Part shown: positions 1 through 11,355 of the stretch, one piece after another
Position numbering within the stretch: the stretch's first letter is position 1
Layout: every line of letters begins with the position of its first letter
Assembly: GCA_033060915.1 (NCBI GenBank)
Contig: CM065389.1
Location: 6,952,001 to 7,016,000, forward strand
From: Euryodendron excelsum
Taxonomy: Eukaryota; Streptophyta; Magnoliopsida; Ericales; Pentaphylacaceae
DNA: 64,000 bases
Direction of reading: 5' to 3'
Notes under the pieces: generated by a model
The model's input: only the letters and a program-made list of their open reading frames with translations
Databases searched by the model: none
Told to the model about the DNA's origin: nothing
Program-made: the position numbers and the translations under genes

Positions 1-383
1 TTATAGAGTCCTTCAGGGAGTGTCTTTTGTCTCGGCCTATCAGCAGGCTCTCATGGTCTGCTGGTTAGGCATCATCATTGACGCCGCCTGGCTACCTGCA
101 GCGTCTGGCGCACCGTCGTGGGGGATTCCGGCTGACCGGACGTGCACGTCGACGTTTGTGTGGGCGGCCGCTCGTGCATTTAATGCAAGTCAACTCCGCA
201 TTTAATGCTCTAAGACCGCTAGCGGTTTGCGCAAACTGTTCGCTGTCTGGGCCACGCTGGGAGGAGGTCGGCAGTTTGGGCTGGCCTTTCCTCATAACTA
301 GTTTGGGCCCCAGGCAGCCCCAACTTTAATTCGAGCAGATTGGGCCTCACCCATTGGGTTGGGCCGGGGCTTATTTCCCCACA
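1..383 (-). repeat. 3' LTR of the gypsy element (partial)
   Basis: Bases 1-383 match 9317-9699 without gaps and with five substitutions. The LTR ends at 383 with CCCCACA on the plus strand (TGTGGGG on the element strand). About 220 bases of this LTR lie left of the window. Confidence 0.95.
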
Positions 384-400
384 ATTGCCCCCCAGCCCTT
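384..400 (-). other. Polypurine tract of the retrotransposon
   Basis: On the element strand AAGGGCTGGGGGGCAAT directly abuts the 3' LTR start TGTGGGG. This is the expected position and base composition for the plus-strand primer of reverse transcription. Confidence 0.85.
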
Positions 401-577
401 GCGTCGATTCTGCTTCTGAAACGGCCAAGGATTGTAACGGTCACCCGACCGCACAAACGGCGGGGATTTAAAAAATCTATTGATGAGGCGTTATCGAATC
501 GACGACCGACGTGACGCTTTGGCAGAGCGTCATGATTAACGTCGTTTTCCCGCGTATGAACCGAGGGCTCTGGCGTG

Positions 578-584
578 TATAAAA
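578..584 (+). promoter_or_regulatory. TATA box of the antisense gene
   Basis: TATAAAA within the context GCGTGTATAAAAGAAC lies 176 bases upstream of the ATG at 754, inside the element and outside the LTR. It suggests the antisense gene has its own promoter. The call is from sequence only; a transcription start is not shown. Confidence 0.5.
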
Positions 585-753
585 GAACGACGCCCTAATT
601 GGTTTTGGGAAAACACTTGCTCTTTTTTTACTTCCCTGCCTCTTGAATCACGAGTGTGTCGGCTGTTTCGGCACCCAACACTGTAAGTGTCCTTCGAGCC
701 CGCAACTCTTTCGCTCTTCACTGTACTTTCTGTGTGTTGACGACTGCCCCCCG

Positions 754-2979
754 ATGGCATCCCGTCTTCGTAAAATGTTAGATGGTCCGTCGGCCCTTGC
801 TTCGTTCAGGGCCAGGTTCGAAATCCCAGACGAGATCGGCTTAGAGCTGGTCGACCCTGATGACTTCCGTATGGGCGAGACCGAAAAGGGAGTGCCATTC
901 CCGGTCATCGCCATCGTCGAAGGGGGGCTCAGGTTTCCCCTCCACCCTCTCCTTCATAAGTTTATAGTAAAAAATAACGTGTCACCTTCCCAGTTAGCGT
1001 CAAATGTGTATAGGATCTTCTTTGGTATGCTTGAAATAAATCGGCGACTGGGGGTGAACCTGGGCTTTGCCGAACTGGACTACTGTTACACCCTTTGCAA
1101 AGTCGGAGGTAGTTATAAGGTTTACCTCCGGGTAGTAAAGAAGTCCTTAGAGTTAGTGAAGTGTCTGCCTTCTTCAGGGAAGGGCGTTGATGATGTAAGG
1201 GTTTGGGTAACTGGTCCATGGGAGTTCGGCAATGTTCCCAAGAAGGATAGACCGGCGATTCGATGCCCTAAAAAGCCCGTTCAACTAGGTTTGATGCCGA
1301 TCTTCTCAGACTGTGTATCAGTTTAAGTTTCAGTTCGCATCTATACTAACTCTCGAACTTTTTGCAGACACAAGGAAGCGGTTGAAAGCTCGTGATTGGT
1401 TGGTTAACTCTGACGACCTCAACAAGGTCTTGAAATACGTTGGTGAAGGTCGGCTACGATACATAGCTCGGGCAGCACATATCTTGCTCTCCTATCCGCT
1501 GTGATACTCGACTTTTACTGCCAAGACTGGAGTCCCCCCGAGTGTACTAGCAAGATTGGCGGACGAAGGTGCCGAAGGGGACTTTGAGGAAATCCCTACT
1601 GGCATAGCGATCGAGAGGGCACGCATCCCTACAGGCGTGACAGTTGCGGTTGCTCCACCATCTGCATCGCCTGGCGAAGAACGGCAAGAAGAGTGAACCA
1701 AATCGCACAGTTCGGCGTCCACTTCGTCTCCATACACCGTACCCGACCGCCGAGTTGAGATTCCCAGCCGAACGAGTGATTCGTGCCCATCACCCAACGA
1801 GATGGACGACATGAGTCTGAAGGAAAGAATGTTTGCTCTGGCGGGACAGCCGCTGAGGTCGGTCACTCCCACTCCTGCCGAAACTCCCCCAGCCGAGCTG
1901 GTGGCAACACCCGTGGAGGAGGCCACACCCGTGCAACAGAGGCCGGAGATACGTCAACAAAGAAAGAGGAGGCCCGATGTCACCCCAACTCATGCGCCCA
2001 AGAAGCAGAAAGGCAAAGCCATGGTGGATGAGGTCGGCGAGACTGTGACCATCACTCCGGACATTTTGGGCCGTCCAATGATGACAGCGGATTCTACGAT
2101 CGATCAGCCCGAGGTCGCTTTTGGTGTTTTGAAAAGCGTCCTTCAGAAAAAGGACGTGGCGAAGCTGGGCGAAGCAAGCGACTCGGCCGTCTTCATGGGC
2201 GCTTTCCATGATTCCATACTGGTAAAGATAGCTCTGACTTTTCGATGACTACTGTCCTTTTAGACCCTTGCCCTAACAACGGCCTTCTTCGATTTGTGCA
2301 GGGCTGCCTAAACTCCTTGGAGGCGATGACACGCTTCCAAAAGCTTGCCGAGGTTCACCAGCAACTCATTGAAGAGCACGGCCGCCTGAAGCTCGAATGG
2401 ATTGAAGCAAATAAGGAGCGGATTAACTTCAGGAAACAAACCGAGCAGGCTTCCGCCGAGCTTTTGCTGACGAAGGCCGACTTTGAGAAGAGGGATAAGG
2501 ATCTCGCCGACCTCGAGAAAAAGTTTGACGTGCAATCCGTGGATCTGCACAAGGCCAACGAGGAGGTGGAGACCCTTAAGGCTGAAGTGGCCAAGCTGAA
2601 GGTGGAGGAGGAGGCCATATTGAAGCGGGGTGAAGAGAGGGGAGCCAAGAATTTGGCTCAAGAGATGATGGACCTCAGTCGCACCATTTTCCGACAGGGT
2701 TGGAATGGTGCCCTTATCGTGGCAGAGTTGGATAAGGCCTCCGACGTGTGGGGTCTTTGCCCGGACTACTTCGATACTACCGAGGACGGCGTCGTCTGTC
2801 CGAAGAAAGTCCTGGCCAATGCCCAATATGCAGGGGAGCTTAAGTTAAAAGACGCGGCCGAAGCGGCTGCTGCTGAGAAGGAGAGGCTTGAAAGCTTGAA
2901 GACCGCAGCTGTGCCCCCGGAGGATGTGGTAGAGGTCTCGCCGGGGGTGACTGCAGAGCCGGGGGAGAACTCGGCATAG
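754..2979 (+). pseudogene. Spliced antisense gene of the gypsy element (Transposase_28-like), two premature stops
   Basis: Three exons can be assembled: 754-1288, 1368-2221 and 2302-2979. Intron 1 (79 nt, phase 1) has donor AG|GTTTGA, branch point TACTAAC at 1344-1350 and acceptor TTTTTGCAG. Intron 2 (80 nt, phase 0) has donor TG|GTAAAG and acceptor TTTGTGCAG. The joined frame is 2067 nt (688 residues plus stop). The N-terminal part resembles the plant 'putative gypsy type transposon' domain (Pfam Transposase_28, by memory). The last exon is a long Lys/Glu-rich coiled coil. TGA codons at 1502-1504 and 1694-1696 interrupt exon 2; both would be CGA if one CpG transition were undone. The function of such antisense ORFs in Tat elements is unknown. 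Confidence 0.75.
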
Positions 2980-3116
2980 CTTTTCTTTCTCTTTCTCCAT
3001 TTTTGTAACCGTCAATACCTTTTAATGAGAAAAACTCGTTTGTTGTTTATTACTGGATCTCCTCTATCTGATTTTGTTGTTTAGACTTAATTTCTTTCTT
3101 TAGCCTTTTTTGGCCG

Positions 3117-3350
3117 GTCTGTGCAATTTGGACAGAATTGACACTTGGCTTTTGTTTTTTCTTTGGCCAACCTGCCCAAGTTGGACAGGACCAAGTTTTT
3201 ACACTTGGTTTTTGTTTTGGCCTTCTTTGGCCGACCTGCCCAACTTGGACAGGACCAAGTTTTTACACTTGGTTTTTGTTTTGGCCTTCTTTGGCCGACC
3301 TGCCCAACTTGGACAGGACCAAGTTTTTACACTTGGTTTTTGTTTTGGGC
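3117..3350. repeat. 64-bp tandem repeat array, three full units
   Basis: The marker TTGGACAGGA starts at 3181, 3245 and 3309, an exact 64-base period. A diverged unit precedes it near 3128. The array lies between the pol stop codon (3453) and the antisense gene. Short tandem arrays in the 3' untranslated region are common in Tat elements. Long plus-strand open frames across it are only a consequence of the repetition. Confidence 0.9.
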
Positions 3351-3452
3351 AGAATGGTCAGAGTAGGGTCGTTTGAACAATCTTCATTTTCATTGACTCT
3401 TCAACTGAGCTTCATACATTTCGGGGACTGTTACAGTGTTTGGGGTTTCATA

Positions 3453-6400
3453 TTACTGGTAGAACTTCCTCAAGTTGGTCGCATTCCAAGGTCGCGGCAA
3501 CGGTCGCCCTTCTTCAACGGTCTCCAGTCTGTACGCGCCGATGCCGACCTGGGATGTGACCCTGTAGGGGCCTTCCCAATTTGGGCCGAGCTTCCCATCC
3601 GCCGCCCTCTTGGTTGCCCCCAATACTTTTCGTAAAACTAGATCTCCTGAAGCAAAGTTTCTTGGGCAGACCCGCTTGTTGTAAGAGCGTTTAAGCTGTC
3701 GCTGATACTCTGTGAGTTTAATCAAAGCGGTTTCCCTTCTTTCTTCGAGAAGATCCAGATCTCTTGCAACCGTTTGGTCATTAACACCGGTGTCAAAGGC
3801 TGTCGACCTGATAGTTGGTAGACCGATATCCAAGGGGATGACCGCCTCCACCCCGTATGCCAAGGAGAACGGTGTTTCTCCTGTGGACCTCCTTGGGGTT
3901 GTTCGGTAGGACCACAAGACATTGGGTAGCTCTTCCGTCCACTTCCCCTTGGCTTTTTCAAGACTCTTCTTAACTCCGTTCAGCATAGTTTTATTTGAAA
4001 TTTCGGCTTGTCCGTTGCATTGGGGGTAGGCTGGTGTTGAGTAATAGTTTCTGATCCCCAATCCTTCGCAAAATGATCTGAAGATATTACCATCGAACTG
4101 GGTGCCATTATCTGATACGATGGCACGGGGCAACCCGAATCTGGTGACAATGCTTTTCCACACGAGCCTTTTGGCGTCAATTTCCCTGATGTTTGATAAA
4201 GGTTCCGCTTCTACCCATTTGGTAAAGTAATCGGTGGCCATGATGAGAAACCTTTTGTTGCCCGGAGCCCGAGGCAAAGGTCCGATAATGTCCAGTCCCC
4301 ACTGAGCGAAAGGCCACGGACTAGTGATAGAAGCAAGATCTTCGGCTAGCTGGTGGATAATGGGGGAAAACCTCTGACATTTGTCGCACTTCAGGACGTA
4401 CTGGGTTGCATCCTTCTACATGTAAGGCCACCAGTATCCCTGTGAGATGGCTCGGTGTGCGACCGATCTTCCGCCGACATGACTTCCACATATCCCTTCA
4501 TGGATTTCGACCAAGACGCTCTGTACTTGGTTCGGATGGACACAGTGCAAATAAGGACCTGTAAAGGAACGTCTGTAAAGTTCCTTACCTGGCGACAGCC
4601 AATACCTGAGAGATGCATGCTTGATTCGCTGAGCTTCAGCCTTATCGTCTGGTAGCTTGTCTGTGTCAAGGTAAGAAATGATTGGGTCCATCCATGATGG
4701 TCCCAGCTTCTCCGCTGTTAAGGCTTCCTCCTCTTCGCGGAAAATGCTGGGATTGGCAAGAGTTGCCACGTTGATCGTCCTTCTCGAACCAGATTTCAGA
4801 GCCGTGGCCAGGGTTGCCAAGGCATCCGTATGTGAGTTGTTATCTCGGCTAATCTGTCGAAGCTTGTAGTTTTTAAATTGGACGAGTAGTTCCTTGGCCT
4901 TTGCTAAGTATAGCATCATTCTGTCGTTCTTCGCGACGTATTCCCCTGTGATTTAATTTACGACAAGTAAGGAGTCCGAGTATATGACGATTTCGAGAAT
5001 TCGAAGCTCAATGGCTCGACGTATTCCGGTGAGCAAGGCCTCGTATTCTGACTCATTGTTGGAGGCAATGAATTCCAGCTTGATGGCTTGCTCGATGGTT
5101 AGACCATCCGGTGTAACGAGTACGATGCCCGATCCTGCCCCCCGGTCATTGGAAGCTCCGTCCACGTAGAGTTTCCAATGATCAGATTGTTCCCAAAGAT
5201 CGAGGGGGATTTCGTGTTGCGGTTGGTCAGTGGCTGGGGTCTCTTCTGCTTCTGGTGTAATTTCGACAGAGAACTCGGCAATAAAATCTGCGAGAACCTG
5301 CCTTTTCACTGTCGATCTAGGTTGGAACTTGATGTCAAACTCCCCTAACTCTACGGCCCATTTTGCAATTCTTCCTGAAAAGTCGGCTTTCCTTAAGAGG
5401 GGTTTGAGCTGGTGGTTGGTGAGGACGTTAATGGTGTGAGATCTGAAGTAATGCACCAACTTTCGGGATGCGACTACCAGTGCGAGCGTCAGCTTCTCCA
5501 AGGGTAGATACCTGCTCTCGGCTCCAAGAAGGGTTTTGTTGACGTAATAGACTGGGAATTGTTGCCGATTTTCTTGCCTGAGTAGGACCGCGCTGACTGC
5601 ATGGTCTGACACTGCAAGGTAGAGGAAGAGCTCCTCGTGCTGGACAAGCGTGGAGAGCAGGGGTGGTTTGGTTAGGTAGTTTTTTAGATCGGCAAGGGCA
5701 GAATCACACTCAGGGGTCCACTCGAACCGTTCCTGTTTCTTCAGGAGCTGGAAGAAAGGTCGGCACCGGTCCGATGAACGGCTAATGAATCTGTTGAGTG
5801 CGGCCGCCATTCCTGTCAATCTTTGAACCTCTTTGGCATTCTTTGGAGCGTGAACGCTCTGAATTGCACTAATCTGCCGGGGGTCCATCTCAATACCCCG
5901 ATACGTGACCAGGAACCCCAGGAACTTGCCTGAGCCGACCCCGAAGACACATTTTGAAGCGTTCAGCCGCATTTTGTAGTCTTTCAGGATACAGAGCACC
6001 TCCTTTAGGTCCGCCAAATGGGTGTCGCTCAGTTTGCTTTTTACCACCATGTCATCGATGTAGACCTCGACAGTTCTGCCGAGCTGCGTCTTGAACATCT
6101 TTGTGACCAGTCGCTGATATGTGGCTCCGGCGTTCTTCAAGCCAAAGGGCATAACTCTATAGCAGTAAATGCCCCTTGGAGTGATGAAGGCCGTTTTCTC
6201 TTAGTCGTCGGGGTGAAGTGGGATCTGGTGATATCCACGGTAGGCATCCAGGAAACTCATCTTTCCGAAGCCGGCGGTTGCATCCACAAGCTGGTCAATT
6301 TTGGGTAGGGGGAATGGATCTTTGGGGCACGCCCTGTTGAGGTCAGCGAAGTCTACACAGACCCTCCATTTGCCGTCCTTCTTTTTTACTACTACGGTGT

Positions 6401-9062
6401 TTGACAACCAGCTTGGGTAGTTGATCTCCCGAATCGCTCCAGCTTCCAAAAGCTTCTCTGTTTCTTCCAAGACGGCGTCCACATGCTGGGTAGCTGCCCT
6501 TCTCCCCTTTTGGATAACAGGTTGGCAATTTGGGTTTACATTAAGGCGATGACAGGCAACGTCGGCGCCGATCCCGGGCATGTCATAAGGGGTCCAGGCG
6601 AATACTTCCAGGAAGTCTGTTAGTAACTCAATGAGGGATTTTTCCTCTTGTTTGGACAAAGAGGTGCCGATGACGAAGTATTTTTCCCCCTGCCGATCTA
6701 TGTATATCTTCTTCAGGTCCTCGACAGCTTTATTCTCGGGCGTCTGTCCCACATCATCTATGGTGGGGGTGTCTTCATGTAGCTCAATCATTTGTACTTT
6801 CTCTAGTCTTGTCTTGGTCGCACATGCTGTTAGGAAACACCGTTTGGCAGTCACCTGGTCTCCCCTTATCTCGCTGACTCCCGCCGGGGTCGGGAACCGA
6901 AGCAACTAATGGTAGGTGGAGGGAACGGCCTTCATGAGGTGTAACCAGGTTCGTCCCATGATGGCATTGTAGGGGGATGGTACGTTAACCACCAGGAATT
7001 CGATTTGTAATGTGATCCCTCCGGCCGTCACAGGAATCGTCACTTTACCCATGGGCCAGACTGGGTCTGAGCTGAAGCCGACCAATGGGCTAAGCGATGG
7101 TTGGAGGTCGGACTCCTCGAGTCCTAATTGTTTAAACAAGCTGTAGTACATAACTTCAGATGAACTCCCTTGGTCGATGAGCAATCTTCTAACGTCACAG
7201 TTCGCCATTCTTAACGTAACAACCAAGGCATCATTGTGGGGGATCTGCAGTCCAGCGAGATCCTCGTCGGTGAAGGAGATGGATGCATGGGCATTGCCAA
7301 CCTTGGCTTTCTTGCTGGGTGGTTGTATCTACATCACTTCCCTTAGGTGCGCAGCCTTCTGTATTTCGGCTCGGTACCTATGTGGGTCGATGGTTCTTGA
7401 TTCGGCCGAACCGTGCAGCACGTTGATTACCCGAACCGGCCTTACTTCTGGTTCCTTCTGGGCTGCTTCCTGCACTCGTGGCTGCTCGGCTTCGACCTTA
7501 GTCTTCTCTCGATTAATGAATTGGTCAAGGTGGCCCGCTTTGGCTAAGTCTTCCAAATGGGTTTTCAGATGCCGACATTGCTCCGTCTTGTGCCCCTTCT
7601 CACGGTGGTAGGAACAGAACCTCTTCTGGTCCCTAGTTGCAGGGTCTCCCCCCAGCTTTGGTGGCCACTTGAAGAAGGGCTTATCACGGATCTGGGGCAA
7701 TATTTTATAGATGGGGTCTTTAAAGACGGTGTAGACCCCATCAGGCACTCTTTTTCCTCGGCTGATGTCCTCTGATCGGGGCTTCTTGGCATCCTTCTTA
7801 CTCGTCTTTTCGGCTGCAGCGCCGACCTTGGGTGTCTCCCCTTGGGGTACGTCCTCGTCCAGCCGCGCATAGCGCTCGATCCTCAGCATTAGTTCCTGTA
7901 TGATGAGGGCTGGTTTCTTCATTAGGGACTGTTGCAAGCGATGCTCCCTGGGAAGGCCGATCTTGAATTGAGTTACAGCCAACTGCTCGCTGCACTCATC
8001 AATTTCGTTATAAGCCTCCCAGTAGCGTCGGGCGTATGCTCGCAACCCTTCTCTTTCCTCCTTTTGCAACGTTAGCAAGAAGTCAACCTTTTTTGGCTGT
8101 AAGCTGTTTGCAATGAAACGAGCTGTAAAGAGCTCGGCCAGTTGCTTCCAGCTTGAAACAGACTTTCGTGGCAATTTGTCGAACCACCGCAAAGCCACGC
8201 TCCCCAGGCTGGAGGGGAAGATCCGACACATCAGCATCTGGTCGCTGCACTATACTACCATGAGCTGTTTGTAATGCCAAACATGGTTAATTGGGTCAGA
8301 CTTTCCGTCATAGAGGGTGAACTTTGGTGGGGTGAATTTTCGAGGAATTGGATGGGATTCAATCTCCTCAGTGAATGGCGTGGATGCAATCTGGTCTAGG
8401 GCCTTTCTCATCAGGTCATGGGCTGTGCGTTCCTTAGTTTGCTGCCTTCTATCCTCCTGCTTTTCATTGTACCACTTTTCCCAGTCTTCCTTCCGCCGAT
8501 CTTCCACCGCTGGGCTGTCGTTCGGGGGGGTTTCTCTCCTGTCCCTTCGCCGACCCATGCGCCCGTTAACGCAACGCGCGGTACTAGGGGTGTAACTCCC
8601 TCTTACCGGTGGTGCTGGTTCGTCCCTGGCGCCAACAACCTGCTCCCGATCTGGGGACCCATCTCTCCTATGCCCATTCCTGGTAGAGAATGCCTCCCTC
8701 ATTGCCCGCACCTGTGAGGTGAGGTAGGCTATCTCTTCTCCGCGCCGACGAATTTCCCTCTCTGCCGCACGGAGTGTATCCTCGCTTGGGACCCGCCCAC
8801 TGGAGGGTGATGGGGCCAGATTCCGAGGATGGTTCCTGCGGAAGTTTCTGTCCCTGACATAGCCCGTATCCCTCCGCATTTCCTCTTGTGTCTCTAGGTG
8901 GCTTTCAGCGGGCGTTCGTATCTTCGACCTCAGTATTCTTCTTTGCCGATCTACTGGTGTAGATTGGCAGTGCGCCGAACTGGTCTGGTTTTTACTGGAG
9001 GAGGCTCCGAAGCCTCTCCCGTCGTAGTTTTCTTTCCTATGTCTCCGGTTGTTTAGACTCAT
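3453..9062 (-). pseudogene. gag-pol polyprotein with six in-frame stops
   Basis: One frame runs from ATG at 9062 to TAA at 3453, 1870 codons with no frameshift. Order: gag with a CX2HX4HX4C knuckle (near 7600); aspartic protease with LIDQGSS (near 7170); reverse transcriptase with YIDD at 6051-6062 (residues 1001-1004); RNase H; a second RNase H-like domain with LYVDGASNDRGAG; integrase with an HHCC finger and a DDE core (ATDYF, VSDNGTQF, GQAE). Premature stops: TAG at 8250, 7329, 6906 and 4416; TAA at 6201 and 4953. Each would be CAG or CAA before one C-to-T change. The chosen start lies 16 bases after the primer-binding site. The element could move only if proteins were supplied in trans or the stops were read through. 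Confidence 0.95.
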
Positions 9063-9077
9063 GGTTTTTCTAAGCCT

Positions 9078-9096
9078 TCCCACAGACGGCGCCAAT
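9078..9096 (-). other. Primer-binding site
   Basis: On the element strand ATTGGCGCCGTCTGTGGGA directly follows the 5' LTR end ...CCTACA. Its first part, TGGCGCCGT, is complementary to the 3' end of plant tRNA-Asp; the rest departs from a perfect match. This degenerate form is frequent in plant Tat/Athila elements. Confidence 0.75.
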
Positions 9097-9699
9097 TGTA
9101 GGTGGGATTTCTCGGGAAGGCTGGGCCGAGCTCTCAAGCCCAAAGTGGATGAGTCCAAACTTCTTCCTGCAAGACAAATGAGTTAGAATGGGTCGACCCT
9201 AGGTGGGTCGATCACATTCCGAAGGTTAAGTTAGCAAACTTAATCGAGAAGGATGAATGAAAGTTGTGTATGTCAGGGGTTAATTCTCCATACCTGGCTC
9301 TCAATTCCTCAGGCCTTTATAGAGTCCTTCAGGGAGTGTCTTTTGTCTCGGCCTATCAGCAGGCTCTCATGGTCTGCTGGTTAGGCATCATCATTGACGT
9401 CGCCTGGCTACTTGCAGCGTCTGGCGCACCGTCGTGGGGGATTCCGGCTGACCGGACGTGCACGTCGACGTTTGTGTGGGCGGCCGCTCGTGCATTTAAT
9501 GCAAGTCAACTCCGCATTTAATGCTCTAAGACCGCTAGCGGTTTGCGCAAACCGTTCGCTGTCTGGGCCACGCTGGGAGGAGGTCGGCAGTTTGGGCTGG
9601 CCTTTCCTCATAACTAGTTTGGGTCCCAGGCAGCCCCAACTTTAATTCGAGCAGATTGGGCCTCACCCATTGGGTTGGGCCGGGGGTTATTTCCCCACA
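9097..9699 (-). repeat. 5' LTR of the gypsy element (603 bp, complete)
   Basis: Bounded by TGTAGG at 9097 and CCCCACA at 9699 on the plus strand, so TG...CA on the element strand. The left end touches the primer-binding site. The right part is nearly identical to bases 1-383. Confidence 0.93.
9314..9322 (-). promoter_or_regulatory. LTR TATA box
   Basis: CTATAAAGG on the element strand, well inside the LTR and upstream of gag, is the likely core promoter separating U3 from R. The 3' LTR copy starts at the very edge of the window, so its TATA box is split. Confidence 0.6.
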
Positions 9700-9905
9700 G
9701 TTAACCTAATTTAAAAGGCATGTGCAAACAATTCCTATTGAGTTGACATTCGAAATTTTGGTGCTGTAATTAACAAATAGTCTCCTAAGTGCAGAGAAAA
9801 ATTAAGTAACTTTAGTATATAATTTTTCTTTTTATGTATTTGATGAATTTGTATTGTGAACTTAAATTTAAATGACAGTAATTAGTAACATCACTTTACA
9901 TCATG

Positions 9906-10125
9906 TTAGGAACTGCGGAAAAAGAACGGAAAGGAAGAGAAAATCACTGTTTGTCATCCCTTTCCTGTTTGGTTGTACAAAGAAAATGGAAGGAAATGAA
10001 GGAAAAGAAAAGAGAGAAAGCGATATATTGATTGAAAAAATTTCTTCCTTTTTTCCTTTTCTTTTTCTTCATTTTCTCTTTTCCTTCCCTTCCTTCCCCT
10101 CTTCCAAATTTCAAATAGGCTGTTA
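9906..10125. mobile_element. Decayed Tourist-like MITE (same family as 28118-28362)
   Basis: Purine-rich left arm (GGAACTGCGGAAAAAG...) and pyrimidine-rich right arm ending TTTCAAATAGGCTG fold back on each other, as in the copy at 28118. TTA stands at 9906-9908 and 10123-10125 as a possible target duplication. The first ten bases of the left terminal repeat are missing, so this copy is damaged. Confidence 0.55.
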
Positions 10126-10974
10126 TGTACACTTCCGTTATAACTTTTCTTTTTATGAATTTGAGGAATTTGTATTGTGAAACTTAAATTTAAGTGATAA
10201 TAGTTAATATTATTCTAAAAATTTGTCCTCCTAAATTTGTGTTTTGAACCCAGATTTATCAAAAAAAAAAAAGTACTTTTGTTCTCTTTTCTCTCACTTT
10301 TTCTTTTTTAATTTTTTTTTCACCACTAAATCCTTATTTCAAACACAGTCTAGCTGTATCTTTAAAATACAAATTGTCGTGTAATCAACCGCAAGGATAG
10401 TTCAAATTTACTTCGATGGCATTTATTGTTTCAACTTCAAGTTTGAAACTTAAAATGATGTAACTAGTTAGACTTGAATTTACCTGAAATATGTTACAAA
10501 AAAATATAGTTAAACTATATACTTCAAGTATTCATTTGTTTTTATTCAAGGAAAAAGCCTTCATTTCTAATATACCCATAACTGGAAAACTTGAAATATG
10601 AATCTGTAATGTGAATTTTTGAATAAATTTTTTTAGATCATGTAAAATTTTCGACTTTACATTTCCCAGTTCCCGGGCATACTCATGGACAGTTAGCCTG
10701 CCTAGATAGAATCATAAAACATTTAAACAAAGAAAACTACTCGAGTTCGACTTGTGTGGGCTAATTAAAATCTTATTTGAGATTTGACTCATTATGTTAA
10801 ATAGTCATAATTGAACGTATTTTGAAATTTATTAATGTTTTGAGGTTTGGTCAATTTTAATTCAGTAAAATTAATAAGCATTTTGAAACTATCTAAGATC
10901 AAGCAGCTCAAACTGGACTTACGATAGATCCAGTTGAAACTTGTTTTAGATTGATTCTTACTTGAAAAAGTAAG

Positions 10975-11085
10975 TGCTATACAAACATAAAATTTGTACA
11001 GAAGAATGTGGTTGAATTATATTCTTTAGTTTAAAATAAAGCACCATCAAAATGATTCTTAATTACAAGAATACTATTGCTACAT
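10975..11085. repeat. Dispersed AT-rich repeat, copy A
   Basis: Shares AATGTGGTTGAAT and AATGATTCTTAATTACAAGAA with the copies near 12425, 13972 and 35905. Likely a decayed MITE family; class not determined. Confidence 0.45.
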
Positions 11086-11355
11086 CATTCTCATTGGGCT
11101 TTCTGTATCAGTTATGTAAGGTTAGAATTTTCTTATTTGGAAACATATTATCATTGGGTCACTAGTTGGCCCAAGTTCAACTTTTTTGGGCTGGGCCTCA
11201 AACCTAACAATTGAATCTCAGTCCAAGAAAAGGACGAATACGTAAACACATTCTGCACCACAAGTTCATTGAACGGACCAGTTAGATGCTGCGAATGCAT
11301 AGACAAGTAGTTGTGTCTCTCTCAGATCAAAGAGGAGAGGGAGTGAACAGAAGAA

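Larger units (their letters stand above)
1..9699 (-). mobile_element. Ty3/gypsy LTR retrotransposon, Tat type, near complete
   Basis: Read on the minus strand the order is 5' LTR (9097-9699), primer-binding site, gag, protease, reverse transcriptase, RNase H, integrase, tandem repeats, an antisense gene, polypurine tract and 3' LTR (1-383, cut by the window edge). LTR termini are TGTGGGG...CCTACA. The protease-RT-RNaseH-integrase order is Ty3/gypsy. The second RNase H-like domain, the long 3' region and the antisense gene fit the Tat lineage (Grande/Retand/RIRE2-like). In the 383 shared LTR positions I count 5 differences (84, 96, 237, 308, 370), about 1.3%, so insertion was recent on a plant time scale. 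The left target-site copy is outside the window, so target duplication cannot be tested. Confidence 0.95.
9700..11355. other. Intergenic region upstream of the LCAT-like gene
   Basis: AT-rich, no credible gene. It holds a decayed Tourist-like MITE (9906-10125) and one copy of a dispersed repeat (10975-11085). The last 150 bases form the 5' leader of the LCAT-like gene. Confidence 0.6.

Noticed and set aside
20..428. Short open frames on both strands in the LTR
   Set aside because: They recur identically in the right LTR and match no protein; they are LTR sequence by chance open.
3110..3635. Plus-strand frames up to 165 residues with repeated Trp/Phe-rich units
   Set aside because: Produced by the 64-base tandem repeat, whose length shifts the frame from unit to unit; it overlaps the end of pol.
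9872..10180. 102-residue frame, basic and Phe-rich
   Set aside because: Lies entirely in a foldback MITE with purine/pyrimidine arms.
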